From assembly GCF_026262505.1 (NCBI RefSeq), contig NC_067207.1, forward strand, positions 21,420,082 to 21,484,081: a DNA stretch of 64,000 nucleotides. Reading direction: 5' to 3'. Both the position numbers and the translations under genes were made by a program. Shown here piece by piece: positions 50,438 through 62,089 of this stretch. Position 1 is the stretch's first letter. The number at the start of each line of letters is the position of its first letter. The DNA comes from Trichomonas vaginalis G3. Its lineage: Eukaryota; Parabasalia; Trichomonadida; Trichomonadidae. The notes below the pieces were generated by a model. It saw only the letters and a program-made list of their open reading frames with translations, was not told the DNA's origin and searched no databases.

Positions 50438-52363
50438 TTAGTCCTTCATTCCTGTGTCATACTTCCTCTTTGTGAAGTAGTATGAATCTGGATAAGTAGT
50501 GTTAGTTCTATTATTTGTAGACTTTACAACGTAGAATGCCTTGAACATTCTGTACTCATTCTTTTCAGTGTTTGTGTCAAGTGTCTGCTTCAATATATTA
50601 GACTTCTCTCTGATTAACTTCTGTGTATTATCATCTGGCTTTTGAAGCTTGCAAAGGATGTAGTTATCCTTGTAAACCTTGATTTCGCAAGGAACTGTAC
50701 CGAGTGTAATTGTGACATTTTGGTAATTATCATAATTGTTACCAACGATGGCGACTAAGTTCTGTCCATCGATTGGTCCACGATCTGGGAAGAGAGATGT
50801 AACACCAAATATCTCTTTTAATTTTCTGTTTGCGCAGACTTGAGCGGCAGGTGGGCATGTAATGGAGCCTGCGAAACCAGAGAACTTGGCTTGTTGACCA
50901 TCTTTCTTGCAGTAGTACTCTTCACCGTTGACAATCAATCTGACTCTGTGATCTGTACCACACCATGCTTCGTAGCATCTTGATGTTGAAAGCAAGCTGC
51001 CTGTGAAACCTTGTTGAAGTGTGGACATTGCGCATGTTGAGTTCGGTAAGAATGCTTCACCATACTTGGAGTAGTTGTAGTCTGGTTCGAACTCAACCAT
51101 ACGCTTCAAACCATTGTCACCTGTTGATCTGCATGAATACCATGGAAGAACTAAGTTTGCGTAATCAAGCATGTTATCCTGGCCGACAAGTGATTGTCCG
51201 TTTGGATTGTACCAGTCTTTTTTATTCATGTCTTCCGGTTCAACTTTTCCTGGATCGTTCCATTGAACAAGTGAGCATGTGCCTGTCCATGTGTAATCGT
51301 AGAAGCAAGCCTGGAGAGAGGTTGATTGGCATTGGTATGGAAGAGGAATAGAATGCTGTGGTGGTTTCAAAAGAATTGACTCGTTTACGTGGATCTTTGT
51401 ATTGATGTGGTCATCTAAGTAAATGAGGTCTTCCATGAGGTTTTTGGATGGAACATACCATCCGGTATCTAACAATGTGTTGTAGAAGATTGGTGAAAGC
51501 CAGCCTGGACCGTATGTTCTACCTTGCATGAGATCTGTGAAGAAAAGTTTTTCGTTTGGATGGGAACCAGCTGTTCCGCCACCGCCTGAGTCTTCAAGTT
51601 CAAGGCCGATATTGATGAGTGTTTCATTTTTTACTTTGAATCTATTATTCACCCATTCTGTCAAACATGGAGATCTGACGTACATATGTGGAACCCTATT
51701 ATCATTGTAGCTTTCGTATTCGCCTTTAGATATTTCTTTACCTTGCCAATCGGTATAGTGGACAATTGTGGCTGTTTCTCCATAAGGTTGCCATTTATTA
51801 AATAACGAGCTACTGAATGACAGAATGTGATTTAATTCGTGAATAACCGTTAAAATGAATTGTCTATCACCCGATTCTAGTGTTTGTGCCTCAAATGGTA
51901 TCTTATTTGAATTAAGTGTAATTTCCCCATGTGTCGGTCTGCCAGTTGTGGGATGATTGTATGTAGAACGTGCAAATGCAAGGCCATTTGAACCTTTTTC
52001 AAATGATTCAGCCTTTACATCAATAACGAGATCAAAATCATCATCTAAACTTCTTGCACGATCAGTAACATTAATACGTTTACTAAGAAAATCGTTTACA
52101 TAATTGAATGTTTTCTTGATTACTTCATTGTCAATTCCTTGCATTCGAAAATCAATTCTCAAATTATATGTTGCAGGATGAAGTTTTGGATTACATTTAA
52201 ATTGATTTTCATTTGGATTTGATTCTGGAGTTGAAGTTGATTCATCCCGAAGATTTCGCAATGATTCTGGTTCACTTGAACGAAGTTGCTGATTCGTGTA
52301 AATATCATGCATACATGTGAATACTTGTGAGTTAACTGCTGAAGCAAAAAGGTGTAAGAACAT
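50438..52363 (-). CDS. Leishmanolysin-like (M8, GP63) metalloprotease with TIG-like domain, intact copy
   Basis: I start at the ATG at 52363 (MFLHLFASAVNS); an upstream TTG would add 10 residues. The result is 641 residues. A short hydrophobic N-terminus suggests secretion. The zinc site is HELNH (175-179) with the third His in GGGGTAGSHPNEKLFF (about 268), as in M8 peptidases; many Cys follow. Near the C-terminus FPDRGPIDGQNLVAIVGNNY to CKL looks like an IPT/TIG domain. There is no C-terminal membrane helix, unlike many trichomonad GP63 proteins. Predicted secreted zinc endopeptidase acting on host or surface proteins. Confidence 0.9.
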   Translation of the reverse strand: MFLHLFASAVNSQVFTCMHDIYTNQQLRSSEPESLRNLRDESTSTPESNPNENQFKCNPKLHPATYNLRIDFRMQGIDNEVIKKTFNYVNDFLSKRINVTDRARSLDDDFDLVIDVKAESFEKGSNGLAFARSTYNHPTTGRPTHGEITLNSNKIPFEAQTLESGDRQFILTVIHELNHILSFSSSLFNKWQPYGETATIVHYTDWQGKEISKGEYESYNDNRVPHMYVRSPCLTEWVNNRFKVKNETLINIGLELEDSGGGGTAGSHPNEKLFFTDLMQGRTYGPGWLSPIFYNTLLDTGWYVPSKNLMEDLIYLDDHINTKIHVNESILLKPPQHSIPLPYQCQSTSLQACFYDYTWTGTCSLVQWNDPGKVEPEDMNKKDWYNPNGQSLVGQDNMLDYANLVLPWYSCRSTGDNGLKRMVEFEPDYNYSKYGEAFLPNSTCAMSTLQQGFTGSLLSTSRCYEAWCGTDHRVRLIVNGEEYYCKKDGQQAKFSGFAGSITCPPAAQVCANRKLKEIFGVTSLFPDRGPIDGQNLVAIVGNNYDNYQNVTITLGTVPCEIKVYKDNYILCKLQKPDDNTQKLIREKSNILKQTLDTNTEKNEYRMFKAFYVVKSTNNRTNTTYPDSYYFTKRKYDTGMKD

Positions 52364-52682
52364 ATGATAAATTTGAATTGAGTTGCATTTCAATATAATT
52401 GAATTATGGCATTTAATAAAAATGCTTATGTTTTAATATCCTTTGATAATTATTCATTATTAAAAATAATTGATTAGATTTTTGTGTAGTCGTCAGAAAA
52501 TTGAAAGCGCATCAGAGGTTTTTGAGTGTCTAAAAATATTAATTATACTTTTTGCTAAAATAAGGAATAAAAACAATACAAAGATTTTTTATTTGTTATT
52601 TATTTCAAAAAAAAGTCAAATTTATATTATTTATAAATTTTATTTATATTCACTTACTATCTTTGATCAAGAGATAGGAAAA
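52364..52682. other. Unit spacer between protease and next MULE
   Basis: A/T-rich, about 320 bp. It contains the protease 5' region and the word used to phase the array (52583). The plus-strand frame at 52470-52700 crosses the MULE boundary and is not credible. The first copy of the MULE target duplication (GATAGGAAAA) is at 52673-52682. Confidence 0.5.
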
Positions 52683-52826
52683 GAGAAAGGGACAGACTAG
52701 CCCATTGTCACTTTTTAATTTAGCAAATGAACGCTTATGGAGTGGAGTTTTTGGGTAAATCTGATTTGCTTATAAATGAAATAAAATCAAAAGAAACCAT
52801 ATTGGCATTATATTATGCAAAAATAA

Positions 52827-53275
52827 ATGATCTTACTTAGTACTTTTAAAGTTAATTTCAGAAAAAATTTGACACAATGGTATCCGGCACATACAAGTGG
52901 TGTACAACCAAAAATAAGTTGGTTTAAACATATATTGCTATATCTCATGATCTTACTTAGTACTTTTAAAGTTAATTTCAGAAAAAATTTGACACAATGG
53001 TATCCGGCACATACAAGTGGTGTACAACCAAAATATAAGTTGGTTTAAACATATATTGCTATATCTCATGATCTTACTTAGTACTTTTAAAGTTAATTTC
53101 AGAAAAAATTTGACACAATGGTATCCGGCACATACAAGTGGTGTACAACCAAAATATAAGTTGGTTTAAACATATATTGCTATATCTCATGATCTTACTT
53201 AGTACTTTTAAAGTTAATTTCAGAAAAAATTTGACACAATGGTATCCGGCACATACAAGTGGTGTACAACCAAAA
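52827..53275. repeat. ~121-bp subterminal repeat, four copies
   Basis: Units start at 52827, 52947, 53068 and 53189. They differ from each other by only a 2-base TA indel in the AAAATATAAG segment. Expansion from 2 to 4 copies happened within the array. Confidence 0.85.
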
Positions 53276-53436
53276 TTTCATATCCCTAGTTTTACATTTA
53301 TGTTTAGTTTTATTTCACCTAATTTTCAAAGATCATAATTGAATTAGATGGCCAAGCTATTCAAAACACGACCAAGCTTATCAAAATAAGACCAATATAT
53401 TCAAAATTCTTTATTCTTTCAAATCATTTCATTTTA

Positions 53437-54879
53437 ATGCAGATCCAAGATCACGAACTCACATATATCGAGTTGCTTAAGTATGGAGTGCAACAAGAAA
53501 TCCAAGCAGGTTGTAGTTATTCATATAAAACTAGGAAAGAAAGAAATCAAATCCAAATTAATTGTAAGTGGCCGAATTGTCCATGTCGCTTCCTTGTTGA
53601 TACACTTCCCGATGACAAGTACCACATACGAAAATGTATTAACACCCACAATCATTCTGCCCCTTTTCCAAACAAATCACAACAAATTACATCATATTTT
53701 TATAGATCTTATTTAACAAGATATTTTGAATCAAATCAAGACCGTGTTTACACACAATTAAGGTGTTTCAAAGATCTTAATATCCCATTTGATAGTGGGA
53801 TCATTCCGGAAATGTTTCAACAATCTACAGATGCTTTAAAAAAGTTTTCTAAACGCCTTCATGCAATCAATACCCGTTTCTCAGCGGATGATGTTACATC
53901 TCTTGCAATTTTTGTCGACATGGTTAAGAGTCATTCTCCGGATGATCTCATCGAGTTTATTCACGAGCCAGATCGTATGATTTTCTATTACGCCCCATTC
54001 GAAGCAAATGCTTTTTCACATCAAATACAAACTTATCACATTGATTCCACTTATAAGCTCTTGCGCTCTCGCATACCATTTTATGCCGTCACTGGCAAAT
54101 TCGCGGAATCAATTGTTTTTCCGTTTTTGTATTTTTTCGTTTGGCCCGACACAAGTGAAAATATACAAGTTTGTCTCACAGCATATTTTGGCTCCATCAA
54201 TCGCGAACCATCTTATTTTTCAATGGACTGCGCACCTCAAATCACAAATGCTGTTGAAACAGCCATCCCTTTATGCCAGATCATTTGGTGTGGCGTTCAT
54301 GTGTTGCGCGCTGTCATGAGAAAGGCTGAAAAGTTTCAAGATCGTTCCAACTTCGAAACTTTCTATAACTTAATGAAGTTATTGGTCTTTGGTTCTGAAG
54401 AGGAAGAAATTGATCCTGATGAAGTTTACAACAATTTAGAAGAAATTTTAAATGAGGAACCTGCTGCCCGTGAATACTTTGACCGACAGTGGCGCCATCA
54501 TCTTGACAGGTGGATGCTTCGCTATAGAAATGAAGGAGATGGAACAAACAACATCTCGGAATCACATTTCAAGGTTTTGAAGCACCAGTACTTCCCAGAA
54601 AGGCGAAATCTTTGACTCGATGAACTTGTCATCGAGTTATATTCCAGTGTTGTTCCTTCATTCCTGATTAAGTTGCAAATTAAAGGTCTGGATTCAGAGA
54701 GAAGTGTTAAAGTTATCAAAAAAGTCACAAGAGATTTCGAAGAAATGACACAATTTAAAAAAGTCGAATGCATCAGTATGCTTGAAGCTGTTCAGAAAGG
54801 TCTGAAAAATGATACACTTGATCCCAACATTGTTTACTCAACATTAAAAATATTATTGCAAAGAAAACATTTGATTTAA
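53437..54879 (+). pseudogene. MULE transposase with in-frame TGA, copy 2
   Basis: Identical in layout to copy 1: 392 codons, the same TGA (54613-54615), then an open C-terminal segment to 54879. No other lesion seen, so the first 392 residues match copies 1 and 4 exactly. Confidence 0.75.
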
Positions 54880-55260
54880 TAAACATTTAATTTATTATAA
54901 TTAATTTTTATTACAGTATAGTAAAAAATGCTATAAATAAATTATTATATTTTATTAAAATGTGACTTTTAATAGTAAGTGAATAAAATAAATCAGGAAT
55001 TGGGAAAGAAATAAGGTTAATTAAAATAATGAAAATTACAAGTTTAAGGTTAATGAAAAGTGACAATGGGCGAGTTTGTCCCCCACTCGATAGGAAAATG
55101 AATTTAACATTTCAAATTTTTCATGATGAATACAATTCGTGCACTTAATAAATAAAGCATTAAACACCCAAATAAAGGCATAGATCGATATATAATACTA
55201 AATAATTAGAGAAAAAAAATTATATTCAACTTTTTCAATATTGAAAAAGATTGAACTCTT

Positions 55261-57188
55261 TTAGTCCTTCATTCCTGTGTCATACTTCCTCTTTGTGAAG
55301 TAGTATGAATCTGGATAAGTAGTGTTAGTTCTATTATTTGTAGACTTTACAACGTAGAATGCCTTGAACATTCTGTACTCATTCTTTTCAGTGTTTGTGT
55401 CAAGTGTCTGCTTCAATATATTAGACTTCTCTCTGATTAACTTCTGTGTATTATCATCTGGCTTTTGAAGCTTGCAAAGGATGTAGTTATCCTTGTAAAC
55501 CTTGATTTCGCAAGGAACTGTACCGAGTGTAATTGTGACATTTTGGTAATTATCATAATTGTTACCAACGATGGCGACTAAGTTCTGTCCATCGATTGGT
55601 CCACGATCTGGGAAGAGAGATGTAACACCAAATATCTCTTTTAATTTTCTGTTTGCGCAGACTTGAGCGGCAGGTGGGCATGTAATGGAGCCTGCGAAAC
55701 CAGAGAACTTGGCTTGTTGACCATCTTTCTTGCAGTAGTACTCTTCACCGTTGACAATCAATCTGACTCTGTGATCTGTACCACACCATGCTTCGTAGCA
55801 TCTTGATGTTGAAAGCAAGCTGCCTGTGAAACCTTGTTGAAGTGTGGACATTGCGCATGTTGAGTTCGGTAAGAATGCTTCACCATACTTGGAGTAGTTG
55901 TAGTCTGGTTCGAACTCAACCATACGCTTCAAACCATTGTCACCTGTTGATCTGCATGAATACCATGGAAGAACTAAGTTTGCGTAATCAAGCATGTTAT
56001 CCTGGCCGACAAGTGATTGTCCGTTTGGATTGTACCAGTCTTTTTTATTCATGTCTTCCGGTTCAACTTTTCCTGGATCGTTCCATTGAACAAGTGAGCA
56101 TGTGCCTGTCCATGTGTAATCGTAGAAGCAAGCCTGGAGAGAGGTTGATTGGCATTGGTATGGAAGAGGAATAGAATGCTGTGGTGGTTTCAAAAGAATT
56201 GACTCGTTTACGTGGATCTTTGTATTGATGTGGTCATCTAAGTAAATGAGGTCTTCCATGAGGTTTTTGGATGGAACATACCATCCGGTATCTAACAATG
56301 TGTTGTAGAAGATTGGTGAAAGCCAGCCTGGACCGTATGTTCTACCTTGCATGAGATCTGTGAAGAAAAGTTTTTCGTTTGGATGGGAACCAGCTGTTCC
56401 GCCACCGCCTGAGTCTTCAAGTTCAAGGCCGATATTGATGAGTGTTTCATTTTTTACTTTGAATCTATTATTCACCCATTCTGTCAAACATGGAGATCTG
56501 ACGTACATATGTGGAACCCTATTATCATTGTAGCTTTCGTATTCGCCTTTAGATATTTCTTTACCTTGCCAATCGGTATAGTGGACAATTGTGGCTGTTT
56601 CTCCATAAGGTTGCCATTTATTAAATAACGAGCTACTGAATGACAGAATGTGATTTAATTCGTGAATAACCGTTAAAATGAATTGTCTATCACCCGATTC
56701 TAGTGTTTGTGCCTCAAATGGTATCTTATTTGAATTAAGTGTAATTTCCCCATGTGTGTCGGTCTGCCAGTTGTGGGATGATTGTATGTAGAACGTGCAA
56801 ATGCAAGGCCATTTGAACCTTTTTCAAATGATTCAGCCTTTACATCAATAACGAGATCAAAATCATCATCTAAACTTCTTGCACGATCAGTAACATTAAT
56901 ACGTTTACTAAGAAAATCGTTTACATAATTGAATGTTTTCTTGATTACTTCATTGTCAATTCCTTGCATTCGAAAATCAATTCTCAAATTATATGTTGCA
57001 GGATGAAGTTTTGGATTACATTTAAATTGATTTTCATTTGGATTTGATTCTGGAGTTGAAGTTGATTCATCCCGAAGATTTCGCAATGATTCTGGTTCAC
57101 TTGAACGAAGTTGCTGATTCGTGTAAATATCATGCATACATGTGAATACTTGTGAGTTAACTGCTGAAGCAAAAAGGTGTAAGAACAT
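55261..57188 (-). pseudogene. M8 metalloprotease, array copy 2 (2-bp insertion)
   Basis: Same gene as 50438-52363, but an extra TG in a GTGTGT stretch near 56757 shifts the frame after the sequence TTGRPTH, before the HELNH site. A downstream frame is open to 55261. A dinucleotide slip such as this may be real or a sequencing artefact. Confidence 0.8.
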
Positions 57189-57508
57189 ATGATAAATTTG
57201 AATTGAGTTGCATTTCAATATAATTGAATTATGGCATTTAATAAAAATGCTTATGTTTTAATATCCTTTGATAATTATTCATTATTAAAAATAATTGATT
57301 AGATTTTTGTGTAGTCGTCAGAAAATTGAAAGCGCATCAGAGGTTTTTGAGTGTCTAAAAATATTAATTATACTTTTTGCTAAAATAAGGAATAAAAACA
57401 ATACAAAGATTTTTTATTTGTTATTTATTTCAAAAAAAAAGTCAAATTTATATTATTTATAAATTTTATTTATATTCACTTACTATCTTTGATCAAGAGA
57501 TAGGAAAA

Positions 57509-59672
57509 GAGAAAGGGACAGACTAGCCCATTGTCACTTTTTAATTTAGCAAATGAACGCTTATGGAGTGGAGTTTTTGGGTAAATCTGATTTGCTTATA
57601 AATGAAATAAAATCAAAAGAAACCATATTGGCATTATATTATGCAAAAATAAATGATCTTACTTAGTACTTTTAAAGTTAATTTCAGAAAAAATTTGACA
57701 CAATGGTATCCGGCACATACAAGTGGTGTACAACCAAAATATAAGTTGGTTTAAACATATATTGCTATATCTCATGATCTTACTTAGTACTTTTAAAGTT
57801 AATTTCAGAAAAAATTTGACACAATGGTATCCGGCACATACAAGTGGTGTACAACCAAAATTTCATATCCCTAGTTTTACATTTATGTTTAGTTTTATTT
57901 CACCTAATTTTCAAAGATCATAATTGAATTAGATGGCCAAGCTATTCAAAACACGACCAAGCTTATCAAAATAAGACCAATATATTCAAAATTCTTTATT
58001 CTTTCAAATCATTTCATTTTAATGCAGATCCAAGATCACGAACTCACATATATCGAGTTGCTTAAGTATGGAGTGCAACAAGAAATCCAAGCAGGTTGTA
58101 GTTATTCATATAAAACTAGGAAAGAAAGAAATCAAATCCAAATTAATTGTAAGTGGCCGAATTGTCCATGTCGCTTCCTTGTTGATACACTTCCCGATGA
58201 CAAGTACCACATACGAAAATGTATTAACACCCACAATCATTCTGCCCCTTTTCCAAACAAATCACAACAAATTACATCATATTTTTATAGATCTTATTTA
58301 ACAAGATATTTTGAATCAAATCAAGACCGTGTTTACACACAATTAAGGTGTTTCAAAGATCTTAATATCCCATTTGATAGTGGGATCATTCCGGAAATGT
58401 TTCAACAATCTACAGATGCTTTAAAAAAGTTTTCTAAACGCCTTCATGCAATCAATACCCGTTTCTCAGCGGATGATGTTACATCTCTTGCAATTTTTGT
58501 CGACATGGTTAAGAGTCATTCTCCGGATGATCTCATCGAGTTTATTCACGAGCCAGATCGTATGATTTTCTATTACGCCCCATTCGAAGCAAATGCTTTT
58601 TCACATCAAATACAAACTTATCACATTGATTCCACTTATAAGCTCTTGCGCTCTCGCATACCATTTTATGCCGTCACTGGCAAATTCGCGGAATCAATTG
58701 TTTTTCCGTTTTTGTATTTTTTCGTTTGGCCCGACACAAGTGAAAATATACAAGTTTGTCTCACAGCATATTTTGGCTCCATCAATCGCGAACCATCTTA
58801 TTTTTCAATGGACTGCGCACCTCAAATCACAAATGCTGTTGAAACAGCCATCCCTTTATGCCAGATCATTTGGTGTGGCGTTCATGTGTTGCGCGCTGTC
58901 ATGAGAAAGGCTGAAAAGTTTCAAGATCGTTCCAACTTCGAAACTTTCTATAACTTAATGAAGTTATTGGTCTTTGGTTCTGAAAGGAAGAAATTGATCC
59001 TGATGAAGTTTACAAACAATTTAGAAGAAATTTTAAAATGAGGAACCTGCTGCCCGTGAATACTTTGACCGACAGTGGCGCCATCATCTTGACAGGTGGA
59101 TGCTTCGCTATAGAAATGAAGGAGATGGAACAAACAACATCTCGGAATCACATTTCAAGGTTTTGAAGCACCAGTACTTCCCAGAAAGGCGAAATCTTTG
59201 ACTCGATGAACTTGTCATCGAGTTATATTCCAGTGTTGTTCCTTCATTCCTGATTAAGTTGCAAATTAAAGGTCTGGATTCAGAGAGAAGTGTTAAAGTT
59301 ATCAAAAAAGTCACAAGAGATTTCGAAGAAATGACACAATTTAAAAAAGTCGAATGCATCAGTATGCTTGAAGCTGTTCAGAAAGGTCTGAAAAATGATA
59401 CACTTGATCCCAAACATTGTTTACTCAACATTAAAATATTATTGCAAAGAAAACATTTGATTAATAAACATTTAATTTATTATAATTAATTTTTTATTAC
59501 AGTATAGTAAAAATGCTAATAATAAATTATTATATTTTATTAAAATGTGACTTTAATAGTAAGTGAATAAAATAAATCAGGAATTGGGAAAGAAATAAGG
59601 TTAATTAAAATAATGAAAATTACAAGTTTAAGGTTAATGAAAAGTGACAATGGGCGAGTTTGTCCCCCACTC
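57509..59672 (+). mobile_element. MULE-type transposon, array copy 3
   Basis: Same ends and GATAGGAAAA duplication (57499-57508, 59673-59682), length 2,164 bp, two subterminal repeats at 57653-57860. Confidence 0.85.
58022..59464 (+). pseudogene. MULE transposase, copy 3 (TGA plus several indels)
   Basis: It diverges from the other copies by single-base indels near 58985, 59015 and 59036 in A-rich runs, and again near 59413-59435. The frame from 58022 closes at 59041. The shared TGA is still present at 59200. This is the most damaged copy. Confidence 0.75.
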
Positions 59673-59844
59673 GATAGGAAAATGAATTTAACATTTCAAA
59701 TTTTTCATGATGAATACAATTCGTGCACTTAATAAATAAAGCATTAAACACCCAAATAAAGGCATAGATCGATATATAATACTAAATAATTAGAGAAAAA
59801 AAATTATATTCAACTTTTTCAATATTGAAAAAGATTGAACTCTT

Positions 59845-61769
59845 TTAGTCCTTCATTCCTGTGTCATACTTCCTCTTTGTGAAGTAGTATGAATCTGGAT
59901 AAGTAGTGTTAGTTCTATTATTTGTAGACTTTACAACGTAGAATGCCTTGAACATTCTGTACTCATTCTTTTCAGTGTTTGTGTCAAGTGTCTGCTTCAA
60001 TATATTAGACTTCTCTCTGATTAACTTCTGTGTATTATCATCTGGCTTTTGAAGCTTGCAAAGGATGTAGTTATCCTTGTAAACCTTGATTTCGCAAGGA
60101 ACTGTACCGAGTGTAATTGTGACATTTTGGTAATTATCATAATTGTTACCAACGATGGCGACTAAGTTCTGTCCATCGATTGGTCCACGATCTGGGAAGA
60201 GAGATGTAACACCAAATATCTCTTTTAATTTTCTGTTTGCGCAGACTTGAGCGGCAGGTGGGCATGTAATGGAGCCTGCGAAACCAGAGAACTTGGCTTG
60301 TTGACCATCTTTCTTGCAGTAGTACTCTTCACCGTTGACAATCAATCTGACTCTGTGATCTGTACCACACCATGCTTCGTAGCATCTTGATGTTGAAAGC
60401 AAGCTGCCTGTGAAACCTTGTTGAAGTGTGGACATTGCGCATGTTGAGTTCGGTAAGAATGCTTCACCATACTTGGAGTAGTTGTAGTCTGGTTCGAACT
60501 CAACCATACGCTTCAAACCATTGTCACCTGTTGATCTGCATGAATACCATGGAAGAACTAAGTTTGCGTAATCAAGCATGTTATCCTGGCCGACAAGTGA
60601 TTGTCCGTTTGGATTGTACCAGTCTTTTTTATTCATGTCTTCCGGTTCAACTTTTCCTGGATCGTTCCATTGAACAAGTGAGCATGTGCCTGTCCATGTG
60701 TAATCGTAGAAGCAAGCCTGGAGAGAGGTTGATTGGCATTGGTATGGAAGAGGAATAGAATGCTGTGGTGGTTTCAAAAGAATTGACTCGTTTACGTGGA
60801 TCTTTGTATTGATGTGGTCATCTAAGTAAATGAGGTCTTCCATGAGGTTTTTGGATGGAACATACCATCCGGTATCTAACAATGTGTTGTAGAAGATTGG
60901 TGAAAGCCAGCCTGGACCGTATGTTCTACCTTGCATGAGATCTGTGAAGAAAAGTTTTTCGTTTGGATGGGAACCAGCTGTTCCGCCACCGCCTGAGTCT
61001 TCAAGTTCAAGGCCGATATTGATGAGTGTTTCATTTTTTACTTTGAATCTATTATTCACCATTCTGTCAAACATGGAGATCTGACGTACATATGTGGAAC
61101 CCTATTATCATTGTAGCTTTCGTATTCGCCTTTAGATATTTCTTTACCTTGCCAATCGGTATAGTGGACAATTGTGGCTGTTTCTCCATAAGGTTGCCAT
61201 TTATTAAATAACGAGCTACTGAATGACAGAATGTGATTTAATTCGTGAATAACCGTTAAAATGAATTGTCTATCACCCGATTCTAGTGTTTGTGCCTCAA
61301 ATGGTATCTTATTTGAATTAAGTGTAATTTCCCCATGTGTCGGTCTGCCAGTTGTGGGATGATTGTATGTAGAACGTGCAAATGCAAGGCCATTTGAACC
61401 TTTTTCAAATGATTCAGCCTTTACATCAATAACGAGATCAAAATCATCATCTAAACTTCTTGCACGATCAGTAACATTAATACGTTTACTAAGAAAATCG
61501 TTTACATAATTGAATGTTTTCTTGATTACTTCATTGTCAATTCCTTGCATTCGAAAATCAATTCTCAAATTATATGTTGCAGGATGAAGTTTTGGATTAC
61601 ATTTAAATTGATTTTCATTTGGATTTGATTCTGGAGTTGAAGTTGATTCATCCCGAAGATTTCGCAATGATTCTGGTTCACTTGAACGAAGTTGCTGATT
61701 CGTGTAAATATCATGCATACATGTGAATACTTGTGAGTTAACTGCTGAAGCAAAAAGGTGTAAGAACAT
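59845..61769 (-). pseudogene. M8 metalloprotease, array copy 3 (1-bp deletion)
   Basis: One C is missing from a CCC run near 61059, so the frame from the ATG at 61769 ends at 61056 after the HELNH site, and a second frame runs to 59845. Otherwise like copy 1. Confidence 0.8.
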
Positions 61770-62089
61770 ATGATAAATTTGAATTGAGTTGCATTTCAAT
61801 ATAATTGAATTATGGCATTTAATAAAAATGCTTATGTTTTAATATCCTTTGATAATTATTCATTATTAAAAATAATTGATTAGATTTTTGTGTAGTCGTC
61901 AGAAAATTGAAAGCGCATCAGAGGTTTTTGAGTGTCTAAAAATATTAATTATACTTTTTGCTAAAATAAGGAATAAAAACAATACAAAGATTTTTTATTT
62001 GTTATTTATTTCAAAAAAAAAGTCAAATTTATATTATTTATAAATTTTATTTATATTCACTTACTATCTTTGATCAAGAGATAGGAAAA

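Larger units (their letters stand above)
52683..55088 (+). mobile_element. MULE-type transposon, array copy 2 (expanded)
   Basis: Same inverted ends and GATAGGAAAA duplication (52673-52682, 55089-55098). It is 2,406 bp, 240 bp longer than copy 1, because the ~121-bp subterminal repeat is present four times (52827-53275). Confidence 0.85.

Noticed and set aside
51019..51351. Antisense frames over the M8 protease and MULE genes
   Set aside because: They repeat in every array unit only because the units are identical, and they lie opposite well-supported genes.
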